Part shown: one piece after another, positions 8,424 through 17,349 of the stretch | Numbering within the stretch: position 1 is the stretch's first letter | How the letters are laid out: the number at the start of each line of letters is the position of its first letter | Notes under the pieces: model-generated | Told to the model about the DNA's origin: nothing | Databases searched by the model: none | What the model saw: the letters and a program-made list of their open reading frames with translations, nothing else | NCBI RefSeq assembly: GCF_027319265.1 | Contig: NZ_DAHVNP010000030.1 | Span: forward strand, 16,342 to 80,341 | From: Ferrimicrobium sp. | GTDB taxonomy: Bacteria > Actinomycetota > Acidimicrobiia > Acidimicrobiales > Acidimicrobiaceae | Direction: 5' to 3' | Length of the DNA stretch: 64,000 nucleotides | Position numbers and translations under genes: made by a program

Positions 8424-9275
8424 TCAGGACTCTCTGATCACCCGCACATGGACCTCCATCATGGAGGTGCCGCCACCACGGTAGATACCGATCAAGGGGG
8501 GGACGTCAGTGTAGTCACGACCACGACCGATCACGACGTACCGCTCGGGTTCGAAGACTTGATTGGTTGGATCGAGTGGCAGCCATGAACCGACCCATGC
8601 CTCAACCCATGCGTGGCTCTCAGCATCAATGACTTCGCCTATTGATTCCTCCTGGTCTGGGTAGTAGTAGCCAGAGACATAGCGAGCTGGTATGCCGAGA
8701 CGTCTGAGAAAGGCGATGCATAGGTGGGCGAAGTCCTGACAGACGCCTTTGCGTATTGACCAAGCCTCGCTTGCCGAAGTGGAGACCGCGGTAGATCCAG
8801 CCTCATAGGTGAGCCGTTCGTGGACCAGGTCTGAGGCCCACTGTGCTGCCTCAGATGGATTCGGACGCGCGAGCAGGAGTTCGAGCGCGTTGACAACTTC
8901 ATCGGAATCCTCGACCAGTGTGAGGGCGGTAGGATCCAGGAACTCCGCAAAGGTGTCATCGAAGATGGGATCGCGATAGTGTTGCCAGGGTGGCGAGGGA
9001 TCTCGTGGGAGTGCGGCTGTTCCTGTCTGCACACGGGAACGAGCGATGATCGAGAGCTCTCGGTGGGGTTGGTGGATCTCCAATATATGTGCGAGCGTCC
9101 CCCAGTAGTCTTGGTAACCCAGCACATGAGCCGACGGCGTCACGACCAGACTGCGTTCGAGAACAAACTGAGTTCGATCCGACTGGGGGAGCATTCTTGC
9201 TTCGTTCAGAGATCCATCTGACGCGAGAGAATAACGATAGTGTGACGAGTGTTCGATGGAGAGAATCCAACTCAT
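8424..9275 (-). CDS. Transglutaminase-like cysteine hydrolase (third gene of the alpha-E cassette)
   Basis: A 283-residue protein. The N-terminal beta-rich domain (IEHSSHYRYS...) is followed by a transglutaminase-like papain-fold domain with triad Cys179 (KGVCQDFAHL), His221 (ESHAWVEAW) and Asp235 (LPLDPTN). It is a probable peptidase or amidase. The frame is open further upstream to 9317, but ATG 9275 overlaps the alpha-E stop as ATGA and begins where family members begin (MSWILSIEH), so I chose it. It is the last gene of a three-gene operon known in many bacteria and predicted to make or process an unidentified peptide. Confidence 0.9.
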   Translation of the reverse strand: MSWILSIEHSSHYRYSLASDGSLNEARMLPQSDRTQFVLERSLVVTPSAHVLGYQDYWGTLAHILEIHQPHRELSIIARSRVQTGTAALPRDPSPPWQHYRDPIFDDTFAEFLDPTALTLVEDSDEVVNALELLLARPNPSEAAQWASDLVHERLTYEAGSTAVSTSASEAWSIRKGVCQDFAHLCIAFLRRLGIPARYVSGYYYPDQEESIGEVIDAESHAWVEAWVGSWLPLDPTNQVFEPERYVVIGRGRDYTDVPPLIGIYRGGGTSMMEVHVRVIRES

Positions 9276-10228
9276 CGCCCACTCCGTGGCAGTGCGGTGG
9301 CTACTTCGCGTTGCCATGATTGTCCGCGGACGTCTCCGAAGTATTGCTGAGTGATGGCATCTGAGGCGAGAGAGCAGGCAAGACTCAAGTCTTCAAGCAG
9401 TGTCTCGATTCGTGTGGTGAGGTCCTCCCTCGTCAAGAAGGATATCGTGGCTCTTGCCTGACCGAGGATTCGTTGGGCTGGAGCGGGCGGAGCGCTCCGA
9501 TGGGTGTCGGGTGCGATGTGTTCCAGGCAACGCTCGGCCGTCAGTAGGCCGAACTGGACGCTGCGCGGAAACAGACGATCGACGAGTAGAAATTCGAGCA
9601 CATACTCGGGCTCTACTTGACCATGGTAGGTGCGAATATAGAACTCATACGCAGAACAGTACTTCAACGTCGTGACCCAATCTCGACTTTCTGGTGCGAA
9701 GACGAGGCGAAACTTGAGGAGGCGAAGCGTCATATCGACACGCTCGATAAAGGTCCCAAGTTGGAGGAATTGCCAACCATCATCGCGTGGGAAGCTCTCG
9801 TTGAGGAGGCCGACGGTGATGGCAACGCGCTCATGGGCAAGGCGGACGTAGCGGAAAAATTCGGAGAGGGAAGTACTTCTGCGAGGCATTTTGACGAGGA
9901 GGCGATCAGCGATGTTGATGGCTTCGTAAACTTCGCTTGGCAACAGTTCCCTTAGCCCTCCAGCGTTTCTTCTGGCAGCGACAATTGAGGATGCGATCGA
10001 GTTTGGATGGTCGAGCGAGAAGCCCAGTGTGGCAAAGAGCGTCGCTGAGTCGGCTTCGTCGCCGTCAAGCTTGTCAAAACCGAGGGTAGAGAGGAAGGAA
10101 CTCTGTGGGGCTGTTGATCCAGACTCGAGCTCATGATTGAGGTGTACCTCAAGGATGCGAGCGGTATCATCGGCGCGCTCCAGGTAACGACCTAGCCAGA
10201 AAAGTGATGCTGCGATACGAACCAACAT
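9272..10228 (-). CDS. Alpha-E domain protein
   Basis: A 318-residue all-helical alpha-E protein. The N terminus MLVRIAASLFWLGRYLERADD is characteristic; the E-R-A-D motif recurs in paired form across the family. Later blocks such as ESFPRDDGWQFLQLGTFIERVDMT fit. No enzymatic activity is established. It nearly always sits between a circularly permuted ATP-grasp protein and a transglutaminase-like protein, as here. The start follows the ATP-grasp stop by 1 nt and the stop overlaps the next gene, so the cassette is tightly coupled. A longer in-frame extension to 10357 is unlikely because it overlaps the upstream gene. Confidence 0.88.
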   Translation of the reverse strand: MLVRIAASLFWLGRYLERADDTARILEVHLNHELESGSTAPQSSFLSTLGFDKLDGDEADSATLFATLGFSLDHPNSIASSIVAARRNAGGLRELLPSEVYEAINIADRLLVKMPRRSTSLSEFFRYVRLAHERVAITVGLLNESFPRDDGWQFLQLGTFIERVDMTLRLLKFRLVFAPESRDWVTTLKYCSAYEFYIRTYHGQVEPEYVLEFLLVDRLFPRSVQFGLLTAERCLEHIAPDTHRSAPPAPAQRILGQARATISFLTREDLTTRIETLLEDLSLACSLASDAITQQYFGDVRGQSWQREVATALPRSGR

Positions 10229-10229
10229 C

Positions 10230-11786
10230 TCATTGCTCCTGTTGTTTCGTGCTTTGCAGCGGGTGATCTGGCTCAGGAGCAGTCGCTTGATGGACGAGAT
10301 GTTCGCCAGCCGCGACGCCGTTGGTGGGATGGAGATCAACCTTGTCTGCGGTGGCATCGAGTACCCAGGTGTCCTTGGAACCGCCTCCCTGGGAGGAGTT
10401 GACGATCAGGGAGCCCTTCGGTAAGGCAACCCGTGTGAGCCCTCCAGGAAGTACCCAGATGCGATCCCCTTGGTTGATGACAAACGGACGTAGGTCGATA
10501 TGTCGGGGTTCGATGCCTTCAGGAACTCTGGTTGGACAGGTCGACAGCCGGACCACCTCTTGGGCGATCCAGCCACGAGGGTTCGCAAGCATCGCTGCTC
10601 TCGCCGCAAGGAGCGTTGCCTCGTCGGCATCAGGTCCGATCACAATTCCGGTACCACCCGAGGCATCGACTGGTTTGAGCACGAGTTGGTCGAGCCTCTT
10701 GACGACCCATGAACGGACCTCGGGGTCCTCAAGCCGATAGGTTGGAACGTTTGCGAGGATCGGCTCCTCACCAAGATAATAGCGAATCATGTCGGGAACA
10801 TAGGTGTAGGTGAGTTTGTCGTCGGCGACGCCATTCCCGATTGCATTTGCGACGGTGAGGTTGCCCGCACGGATGCAGGTGACGAGGCCAGGTACGCCAA
10901 GCAACGAAGAGGGTTCAAAGTAGAGCGGGTCGAGGTAATCGTCACTGATTCGTCGGTAGATGACATCGACTCGCTGGTCGCCCTCGGTGGTATGGAGATA
11001 ACAGATGCCGTCCCGACAGGCTAGGTCGCCTCCTTCAACGAGATCCACACCCATCTGCCGAGCAAGAAAGGTGTGTTCGAAGTAGGCAGCGTTGTGGATG
11101 CCAGGTGTGAGGAGGACCACTTTTGGATCCGAAGTCGCGCCCTGGGGGGCTGCCGCTACGAGGGCGCGGAGGAGTTCTGTCGGGTAGTTTGCTACTGGTC
11201 GCACTCGGTTACCACGAAAGAACTCTGGAAAGATGCGCGTCATACTCCGCCGATTCTCGAGTACATAGGAGACTCCAGACGGGGTTCGCAGGTTGTCCTC
11301 AAGCACCATCAGTTTCCCATCATGGCCCCGCACGATGTCCATGCCCGAGATGTGGATGCGAACACCGTTGGCTGGTGCCAGTCCGTAGGCCTGTCGAATG
11401 AAGAGTGGAGAGGAGAGAACGAGCCGGTGGGGGATGATTCGATCTCGAAAGATCCGCTGTTGGGTGAAGACGTCGTCGAGAAAGGCTTCGAGTGCGCGGA
11501 CTCGTTGGATGACACCGCTCTCGAGGTAGGCCCACTCCTGTGAGGAGATGATCCTCGGGATCGGGTCGAGCGGGAAGGGTGCCTCCAATCCCGCGAAGGA
11601 GTAGGTGACACCACGGTCACGGAACGAGAGGTCTCGCTCCTGGCAGCGCTGCTCGAACTCGGTCTCGCTGAGCTCCTGGAGCGCGCTGTAGAGCTCCATG
11701 CAACCTGGGCGCGGAAGTCCCGGCGCAGTGAGCACCTCGTCGAAGGTGTCCGAGATCGCGTATGCGTCAAGGAGGGTATTCTCCAT
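10230..11786 (-). CDS. Circularly permuted ATP-grasp type 2 protein
   Basis: A 518-residue protein of the circularly permuted ATP-grasp family (formerly DUF404/DUF407). Visible blocks are the RVRALEAFLDDVFTQQRI helix, the GVRIHISGMDIVRG block, LMVLEDNLRTPSGVSYVLENR, and the C-terminal KPVDASGGTGIVIG phosphate-binding loop followed by IAQEVVRLST. The family is expected to form an amide bond by carboxylate activation. It heads the operon with alpha-E and transglutaminase-like genes. ATG 11786 is preceded after 6 nt by TAAGGT (11798-11793) with no Shine-Dalgarno, consistent with leaderless translation. Confidence 0.9.
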   Translation of the reverse strand: MENTLLDAYAISDTFDEVLTAPGLPRPGCMELYSALQELSETEFEQRCQERDLSFRDRGVTYSFAGLEAPFPLDPIPRIISSQEWAYLESGVIQRVRALEAFLDDVFTQQRIFRDRIIPHRLVLSSPLFIRQAYGLAPANGVRIHISGMDIVRGHDGKLMVLEDNLRTPSGVSYVLENRRSMTRIFPEFFRGNRVRPVANYPTELLRALVAAAPQGATSDPKVVLLTPGIHNAAYFEHTFLARQMGVDLVEGGDLACRDGICYLHTTEGDQRVDVIYRRISDDYLDPLYFEPSSLLGVPGLVTCIRAGNLTVANAIGNGVADDKLTYTYVPDMIRYYLGEEPILANVPTYRLEDPEVRSWVVKRLDQLVLKPVDASGGTGIVIGPDADEATLLAARAAMLANPRGWIAQEVVRLSTCPTRVPEGIEPRHIDLRPFVINQGDRIWVLPGGLTRVALPKGSLIVNSSQGGGSKDTWVLDATADKVDLHPTNGVAAGEHLVHQATAPEPDHPLQSTKQQEQ

Positions 11787-11792
11787 AGCGCA

Positions 11793-11798
11793 ACCTTA
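11793..11798 (-). promoter_or_regulatory. -10 element of leaderless ATP-grasp/alpha-E/transglutaminase operon
   Basis: TAAGGT on the minus strand, 6 nt before ATG 11786. It matches the TAnnnT consensus and the spacing seen at other leaderless genes in this window. Confidence 0.4.
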
Positions 11799-11884
11799 GC
11801 AGATCTGGTTCGACGATTTTCCCAAGCAACATGTTGTTCATCATGGTTATGAGAGCATGTGCAGTCGAACCCACGCCAGAAAAG

Positions 11885-11898
11885 CGAACAAATGTACT
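11885..11898 (+). promoter_or_regulatory. Candidate LexA (SOS) box of the mutasome operon
   Basis: CGAACAAATGTACT matches the actinobacterial SOS box CGAACACATGTTCG at 11 of 14 positions. It ends on the first base of the -10 hexamer TACTAT (11898-11903), so LexA bound there would block RNA polymerase. Position and the DNA-damage function of the downstream genes support the call; the imperfect right half-site weakens it. Confidence 0.55.
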
Positions 11899-11903
11899 AC
11901 TAT
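11898..11903 (+). promoter_or_regulatory. -10 element of leaderless imuA'
   Basis: TACTAT is followed by 6 nt (GTCGAT) and then ATG 11910. There is no Shine-Dalgarno. This favours ATG 11910 over upstream GTG 11859 and over ATG 11892, which lies inside the LexA box. Confidence 0.5.
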
Positions 11904-11909
11904 GTCGAT

Positions 11910-12515
11910 ATGGAGCTGTTGCCTACCTCATCGTTGCTCGACGCGACCCCACATCAACCACCGACAACGTTACCGCTCAAGGCCGAGTACGCGACGTTGC
12001 TCCCAAAGGGTGGATTGCTGGCAGGCGCCGTTACCAGCGTCTGTGGAGCAGGGTCTTACACCGCCATGATTGAGATGCTCAGTGTCACCTCTCAAGCGGG
12101 TTACAACATCGCCCTTGCTGGCCTCCACGATCTTGGTGTGGTGGCGTTAGCACGCGCCGGTTGGGATCTTTCTCGTGTCCTATTGGTCGATCATGAATCT
12201 GAGATGAACCAGGTCATTGCTCTGCTTGTTGCAGCCTTTGATGTTGTCGTGTTGGATGTGGCCGTTCTCGACCGTTCTTGGCACCGACTCGTCGCGCGGG
12301 CTAGGGAGCGCAGAAGCGCACTGGTCATGCTTGATCGTATGGTGACGATCGAGCATGACCAGCTCCGACGATCTCTGCCTGGGGTGACGCTCGTCGTCGA
12401 GGAACTCGGTTGGGGTGTCCCAACGCCAGAGTGCCCCTTGGGGTCTCCCATCCTGCGTATTGCGGCAGAAGAGCATGGGCTCACGGTCGGTATGGCAACA
12501 ACGGTGGCACAATGA
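11910..12515 (+). CDS. imuA': ImuA'-like mutasome component (RecA-like, degenerate P-loop)
   Basis: A protein of about 201 residues immediately upstream of imuB and dnaE2, the position of ImuA' in actinobacteria. It has a RecA-like core (GGLLAGAVTSVCGAGSYTAMIEML), but the nucleotide loop reads CGAGSYT where a functional Walker A would have GKT or GKS, so ATP binding is probably lost, as is known for mycobacterial ImuA'. ImuA' bridges RecA, ImuB and the polymerase during damage-induced mutagenesis. The stop overlaps the imuB start (ATGA). The call rests more on context and fold pattern than on sequence motifs. Confidence 0.75.
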   Translation: MELLPTSSLLDATPHQPPTTLPLKAEYATLLPKGGLLAGAVTSVCGAGSYTAMIEMLSVTSQAGYNIALAGLHDLGVVALARAGWDLSRVLLVDHESEMNQVIALLVAAFDVVVLDVAVLDRSWHRLVARARERRSALVMLDRMVTIEHDQLRRSLPGVTLVVEELGWGVPTPECPLGSPILRIAAEEHGLTVGMATTVAQ

Positions 12516-14029
12516 TGCTGACCACTCCTCGACGTGTGGTTGCTCTCGATCTCACTGGAATTTCGGCGCTGGCGCTCGACCTTACGGTAAGTGATTGCGC
12601 TGCAGTGGTGTACCGAGGTCAGATCGTGGAGGTAGCGGAGGCAGCCAAACACCATGGTGTTGTGGTCGGCATGCGTTCGTCGGAGGCGATGGCGCGCTGT
12701 CCCATGCTGGAGGTGCGAGAGCGTGATCAGTATCGGGAAGAGCAGTGGCTTGCACGATTGTTGCGGATGTTTGACGCCGTCTCTCCTCATTTTCGTCGCT
12801 ACCGACATTCGTTCATAGCCCCATTGGGCTCGATGACTCGATACTTTGGGTCCGAACCACAGGTATTTGCGGCTATCGAGTCGGTTATTGCGTCGCTGAC
12901 CCAGACCTACCCCCAGGTGCGCGCCACGCTTGGGGCGGCTGATTCTGTTTTTGTTGCGTTGGTAGCAGCACGCCTTGGGTGTCGCATACGTCCGGGGGAG
13001 TCGGTGTCGTTTGTGGGCGAGCGCAGAGTCACTGAACTCCTTCCAACGCCGGTGGCAGCGGTGTTGCGCGAGGTTGGGATGGAGCGAATTGCTGATTTTC
13101 AACGACTCGACGGCGCTGTGGTGGCGGCACGTTTTGGTGGCACTGGGCTGCGCTGGCATCGTCTCTGTCGCCTTGAAGCCGACCTTGTCGTCGGGGATGA
13201 TGATCTCTCCGAGATCGTGATGTGCACCACGACTGTCTTCGATGGCGACACCACCGAACGGATCTCGTTCCGCCTGATGCGACCGCTCGATCGACTTGTC
13301 CACGCCGCCGAACAGAGTGGACTGGTACTTGTGAAGGCGAATATGGTCCTCGTCACGACGACGGGTGAGCTGACCAAGGTGGTGGAGGTACTTGATGGGG
13401 CAAGTACTACGGAACTGATCGCGCGACTTCGATGGTTCGAACAGGCGACGCGGTCGCGTCGTGATCCGTTGGTTGAGGTGCGTGTCGAACCATTGGGATG
13501 GTCTCCATTGCGTCGACGTCAGTTGACACTCGATCGCCAGGAGCTCAAGGAGTCGGCGATTCTTGCAACATTGACTCGCTTGACGACACTCTATGGCGAC
13601 GCTAGTGTGCGCGTGCCGGTGCTGCAGGGTGGTCGCTCCCTAGGCGAGCAGGGTGTTTGGGTTCCTTGGAATGGCCGATGGCCATCTCCGATGCCCTCAG
13701 ATGATACTGGGGCTCCGTGGCCAGGTCGTCTGCGCGGTGCTGCCCCGAGCCTGGTCTATCAACACCCCCGTGAGGTCGGCCTCTTTGATGTCGCTGGCGT
13801 TCCCGTGGGGGTGTACGGGGACGGAGTCATTCTTCCTCAACCCGCGGTGCTCGTTCGTGGCCGTGAGCAGCTCGTGATTTCGGCTTTTCATGGCCCTTGG
13901 GTCGTCGTTGAGCGCTGGTGGGAACACCGCCGTCGACGGTATGTGCGGCTGATGGTGATCACCCCCAAAGGGGTCAGTCTCGTGATTCGAGAGGCACAAC
14001 GTTGGTGGCTCGAGGGGGAGTTTGCCTGA
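12512..14029 (+). CDS. imuB: ImuB, non-catalytic Y-family polymerase homologue
   Basis: A 505-residue DinB/Y-family-like adaptor of the DnaE2 mutasome. The N terminus RRVVALDLTGISALALDL lacks the Mg-binding Asp arrangement of active Y-family enzymes (DMDAFFASVE), as expected for ImuB. The AEAAKHHGVVVGMRSSEAMARCP block matches the palm. A QLTLD segment at about residue 337 sits where ImuB proteins carry a beta-clamp motif (QL-LF type) but lacks the terminal Phe. ATG 12512 and ATG 12515 are both possible; the first overlaps the imuA' stop. The C-terminal segment with paired Trp (EAQRWWLEGEFA) is typical. It tethers DnaE2 to the sliding clamp. Confidence 0.9.
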   Translation: MMLTTPRRVVALDLTGISALALDLTVSDCAAVVYRGQIVEVAEAAKHHGVVVGMRSSEAMARCPMLEVRERDQYREEQWLARLLRMFDAVSPHFRRYRHSFIAPLGSMTRYFGSEPQVFAAIESVIASLTQTYPQVRATLGAADSVFVALVAARLGCRIRPGESVSFVGERRVTELLPTPVAAVLREVGMERIADFQRLDGAVVAARFGGTGLRWHRLCRLEADLVVGDDDLSEIVMCTTTVFDGDTTERISFRLMRPLDRLVHAAEQSGLVLVKANMVLVTTTGELTKVVEVLDGASTTELIARLRWFEQATRSRRDPLVEVRVEPLGWSPLRRRQLTLDRQELKESAILATLTRLTTLYGDASVRVPVLQGGRSLGEQGVWVPWNGRWPSPMPSDDTGAPWPGRLRGAAPSLVYQHPREVGLFDVAGVPVGVYGDGVILPQPAVLVRGREQLVISAFHGPWVVVERWWEHRRRRYVRLMVITPKGVSLVIREAQRWWLEGEFA

Positions 14030-14032
14030 CGC

Positions 14033-17000
14033 ATGCCTCGCCACCGACAGCGACCGATCTGGCGCGTTCAAGACGTCGATAGTGTACGATCGGGGTATAC
14101 GGCATCCGACCCTCCGGTGTCGGGTTACGCAGAACTCCATGCGCATAGCTACTTTAGCTTCCTCGACGGTGTCGTCTCACCCGAGGATCTTGTCGCCGCG
14201 GCGAGCCATGCAGGTCTCGCTGGGATTGCGCTGACCGACCACAACGGTCTCTACGGGGTCCCTCGCTTTTTGGCGGCTGCTCACTCCGTCGGGATTCAAC
14301 CGATTATCGGGGCTGAAGTAACCCTCGGTAGAGCAGAGACGCGTACCGGCGCATTCGATCCACCCGGAGAGCATCTCGTGGTCCTTGCAGCCTCGATTGA
14401 GGGGTATCAAGCACTCTCTCGAACGCTTGCTGAAGGACATCTTCGGGGAGGATCGAAGGGCGTCTTTTCGTTGTCTCTCGATCAGTTGGCCGCCAACCAA
14501 CCACGGGATGGCTGGATTGTATTAACTGGATGTCGTAAAGGTCCCCTCTCGCGTGCCTTCATGGAGGAAGGTCCCAACGCGACTCGACGTCGATTGAGTG
14601 AATTGGAGGAGCGTTTCGGCCGTGATGCGTTGGTGATTGAGATCCACGATCATGGCGATCCATTGGATGCGGTCCGAGCGGATTTCTTCGCCGCACTTGC
14701 GACTGAGCGGGCGTTACCGCTCGTCGGTACGCAAAATGTGCACGCTCTCGATGGCCATGGCCAGCGATTAGCGACGGTTGCGGCTGCGATCAGGTCAAAC
14801 TCTCGGCTTGCGCAACTCGATGGATACCTGCCGAGTGCGGGGGTACCGCGACTGCGCACCCCCAAGGAGCAGCGACAACATTTTGGACGTTATCCGGGTG
14901 TCGTAGCCCAGACGTTGGAGGTGATGGAACGCTGTCGTTTCCCGCTGCAGCTCATCGCTCCGGGTCTGCCTCGCTCGCTTGCTCCTGCGGGTGCGACGGA
15001 TAGCTCCTGGCTCCGCAACCTCACTTTTGAGCGAGCGCCACAGCGTTATGGAGTCGCGGGTGCTGAACGGGTTCCAGGAGCCTATCGTCAGCTCGGCTAC
15101 GAGCTTGATATCATCGAGGCATTGGGTTTTGCTGGCTACTTCCTTGTGGTGACCGATCTGGTCGATTTCTGCCGCAGAGAAGGGATCTACTGCCAGGGTC
15201 GGGGATCGGCAGCGAACTCCGCCGTCTGTTACGCCCTCGGGATTACCAACGCTGACCCGGTCGCCCTTGGTCTGCTCTTTGAACGTTTTCTCTCTCCTGA
15301 GCGCGATGGTCCTCCGGATATCGATATCGATATCGAGAGCGGGCGACGCGAGGAGGTGTTGCAGTATGTCTTTCGTCGCTATGGCAGGGAACACGCCGCT
15401 CAAGTCGCCAGCCTGATCACCTACCGGGCTCGTTCGGTGCTCCGCGATAGCGCACGCGTCTACGGTGTGCCTACCACGCAGATCGACCGATGGTCTCGCC
15501 AGATCGAACGGCGCGGTTCACTGCGTGCTTCACTGGAGGCGCGCGATCATCGTGGACATCCGCTGCTGGAAGTTCCTACGGATATCGCTCAGATCGCACT
15601 CGGTCTCGAAGATGCACCCCGACACCTTGGTCTTCATGTGGGGGGGATGGTGATCTGTGATCGACCGATCATTGAGGTTTGTCCCGTTGAGTGGGCGCGT
15701 AAGGCAGAACGAAGTGTGCTGCAATGGGACAAGGACGACTGCGCACGGATGGGACTCGTCAAGTTCGATCTCCTTGGCCTCGGGATGCTGGGCGCGATCC
15801 ATGAGATGGTCGACCTGGTCAAGGAGGCCTGGGGTGTTACCGTCGACATTGCACTTTTGCCTCAGGAAGAGCAGGTCTACGAGATGTTGCAGCACGCTGA
15901 CTCGATCGGTCTTTTTCAGGTGGAGTCGCGGGCGCAGATGGCGACATTGCCACGGTTGAAGCCGACCTGTTTTTATGATCTTGTCGTCGAGGTCGCACTC
16001 ATTCGCCCGGGACCAATCCAGGGAGGGTCGGTCCATCCCTACCTCCGACGCCGGAGCGGGGAGGAGGCGGTGACGTACGCGCATCCACTGCTCGAACGAT
16101 CGCTCGCCAAGACCCTCGGGGTGCCACTCTTTCAAGAACAACTCATGCAGATGGCGATGGATGTTGCTGGGTTCTCGCCAGCACAGGCTGACGAACTGCG
16201 ACAGGCGATGAGTTCTCGACGGTCAACGGAGCGCATGGAGCGACTCAAAAGGCGTCTTTTTGCTGGTATGGAGGCCAACGGGGTCGATGACCGGGCAAAG
16301 GAGGAGATCTACCAGAAGCTCTCTGCCTTTGCAAACTTTGGGTTCCCGGAGAGTCATGCTGCCTCCTTTGCCTACCTTGTCTATGTCAGTGCGTGGTTTA
16401 AACTCCATTACCCGGCAGCGTTGTATGCAGGTATCTTGCGTTCGCAGCCGATGGGGTTCTGGTCTCCGCAGACCTTGCTGCGTGACGCCACTCGTCATGG
16501 GGTTGAGATTATGCCTCCTGATGTCAACCACGGGTCAGCTATCACCACCTTGGAGGCTCATGACGGTGAGATCCGGCTTCGAGTGGGACTCAACACCATC
16601 CGTGGCATTGGAGACGAGAAGGCTCACGCCATCATCGGGGCCAGACCGTACGACGCTTGGCGGGCGCTTCTCGACCGCGTCGAACTCAACGAGTCTCAGC
16701 TGGTCAATCTCGCCAAAGCAGGGGCATTCGACAGCTTTGGTGAACATCGTCATACGGTGATCTGGCAGAGTGGTGAGGTGGTGCGGGATCGGGGGGGACT
16801 CTCGGGCATTGTGGCGATGGGCACACAACCTCCTTTCCCGCCCCTCGATGAGAAGGAGCGACAGCGCATGGAGTCTCATGCTCTAGGATTCGTGACCGAT
16901 GGGCATCCACTGGAGTTGCTCCGCACCTCACTAGAACGATCCGGCGTTGTGCGCTCCGACCGACTAGGAGAGTTGGGCGATGGAACCAAGGTAACGGTGG

Positions 17001-17254
17001 CGGGCATCATTACCCATCGACAGCGTCCGGGTACGGCAAAGGGTGTCGTCTTCCTCAATCTTGAGGATGAGGCTGGATTAGTGAATGTTCTCCTACGCCC
17101 TGGCGTCTGGGTCCGTTTTCGCGAAGCAGCTCTTGCATCTGCTGTGCTCGTGACAGGGAGGTTGCAGTGCAACGGGGAGGTGCGGTCGGTGATCGCCTCC
17201 AAAGTGACACCTCTTGACGGCACTCCCGTATATGGAGCGCGTAATTTTCAATAA
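14033..17254 (+). CDS. dnaE2: Error-prone DNA polymerase III alpha subunit DnaE2 (ImuC)
   Basis: A 1073-residue C-family polymerase of normal DnaE2 length. The N-terminal PHP domain (ELHAHSYFSFLDG, then LTDHNGLYG) is followed by the palm with catalytic PDIDIDIESGRREEV at about residue 428, fingers, and a C-terminal OB-fold (KVTVAGIITHRQ...VVFLNLEDEAG). With ImuA' and ImuB it performs translesion synthesis and is the main source of damage-induced mutation in actinobacteria. It starts 3 nt after the imuB stop. The operon is probably LexA-controlled from 11885. Confidence 0.97.
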   Translation: MPRHRQRPIWRVQDVDSVRSGYTASDPPVSGYAELHAHSYFSFLDGVVSPEDLVAAASHAGLAGIALTDHNGLYGVPRFLAAAHSVGIQPIIGAEVTLGRAETRTGAFDPPGEHLVVLAASIEGYQALSRTLAEGHLRGGSKGVFSLSLDQLAANQPRDGWIVLTGCRKGPLSRAFMEEGPNATRRRLSELEERFGRDALVIEIHDHGDPLDAVRADFFAALATERALPLVGTQNVHALDGHGQRLATVAAAIRSNSRLAQLDGYLPSAGVPRLRTPKEQRQHFGRYPGVVAQTLEVMERCRFPLQLIAPGLPRSLAPAGATDSSWLRNLTFERAPQRYGVAGAERVPGAYRQLGYELDIIEALGFAGYFLVVTDLVDFCRREGIYCQGRGSAANSAVCYALGITNADPVALGLLFERFLSPERDGPPDIDIDIESGRREEVLQYVFRRYGREHAAQVASLITYRARSVLRDSARVYGVPTTQIDRWSRQIERRGSLRASLEARDHRGHPLLEVPTDIAQIALGLEDAPRHLGLHVGGMVICDRPIIEVCPVEWARKAERSVLQWDKDDCARMGLVKFDLLGLGMLGAIHEMVDLVKEAWGVTVDIALLPQEEQVYEMLQHADSIGLFQVESRAQMATLPRLKPTCFYDLVVEVALIRPGPIQGGSVHPYLRRRSGEEAVTYAHPLLERSLAKTLGVPLFQEQLMQMAMDVAGFSPAQADELRQAMSSRRSTERMERLKRRLFAGMEANGVDDRAKEEIYQKLSAFANFGFPESHAASFAYLVYVSAWFKLHYPAALYAGILRSQPMGFWSPQTLLRDATRHGVEIMPPDVNHGSAITTLEAHDGEIRLRVGLNTIRGIGDEKAHAIIGARPYDAWRALLDRVELNESQLVNLAKAGAFDSFGEHRHTVIWQSGEVVRDRGGLSGIVAMGTQPPFPPLDEKERQRMESHALGFVTDGHPLELLRTSLERSGVVRSDRLGELGDGTKVTVAGIITHRQRPGTAKGVVFLNLEDEAGLVNVLLRPGVWVRFREAALASAVLVTGRLQCNGEVRSVIASKVTPLDGTPVYGARNFQ

Positions 17255-17335
17255 CGGTAGCTCCGATAGGGATCGTGGCGCAGATCACGGCTACGACCTT
17301 AAGTGAGGTGGAACCAAAGGCGGATGAAGACGTGC

Positions 17336-17341
17336 TAGGGT
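17336..17341 (+). promoter_or_regulatory. -10 element of leaderless lipoprotein gene
   Basis: TAGGGT, 8 nt before ATG 17350, with no Shine-Dalgarno between them. Confidence 0.45.
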
Positions 17342-17349
17342 AGTGGCCG

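Noticed and set aside
8422..8439. Hairpin GATCAG/CTGATC between convergent ABC and transglutaminase genes
   Set aside because: Short AT-containing 6-bp stem inside the transglutaminase coding end; too weak to call a terminator.
12191..13303. 370-codon minus-strand open frame opposite imuA' and imuB
   Set aside because: Antisense to two recognised genes of a known cassette; low-complexity Ser/Arg composition and no motif.
15530..16141. 203-codon minus-strand frame in dnaE2
   Set aside because: Antisense to conserved polymerase palm and fingers; no motif.
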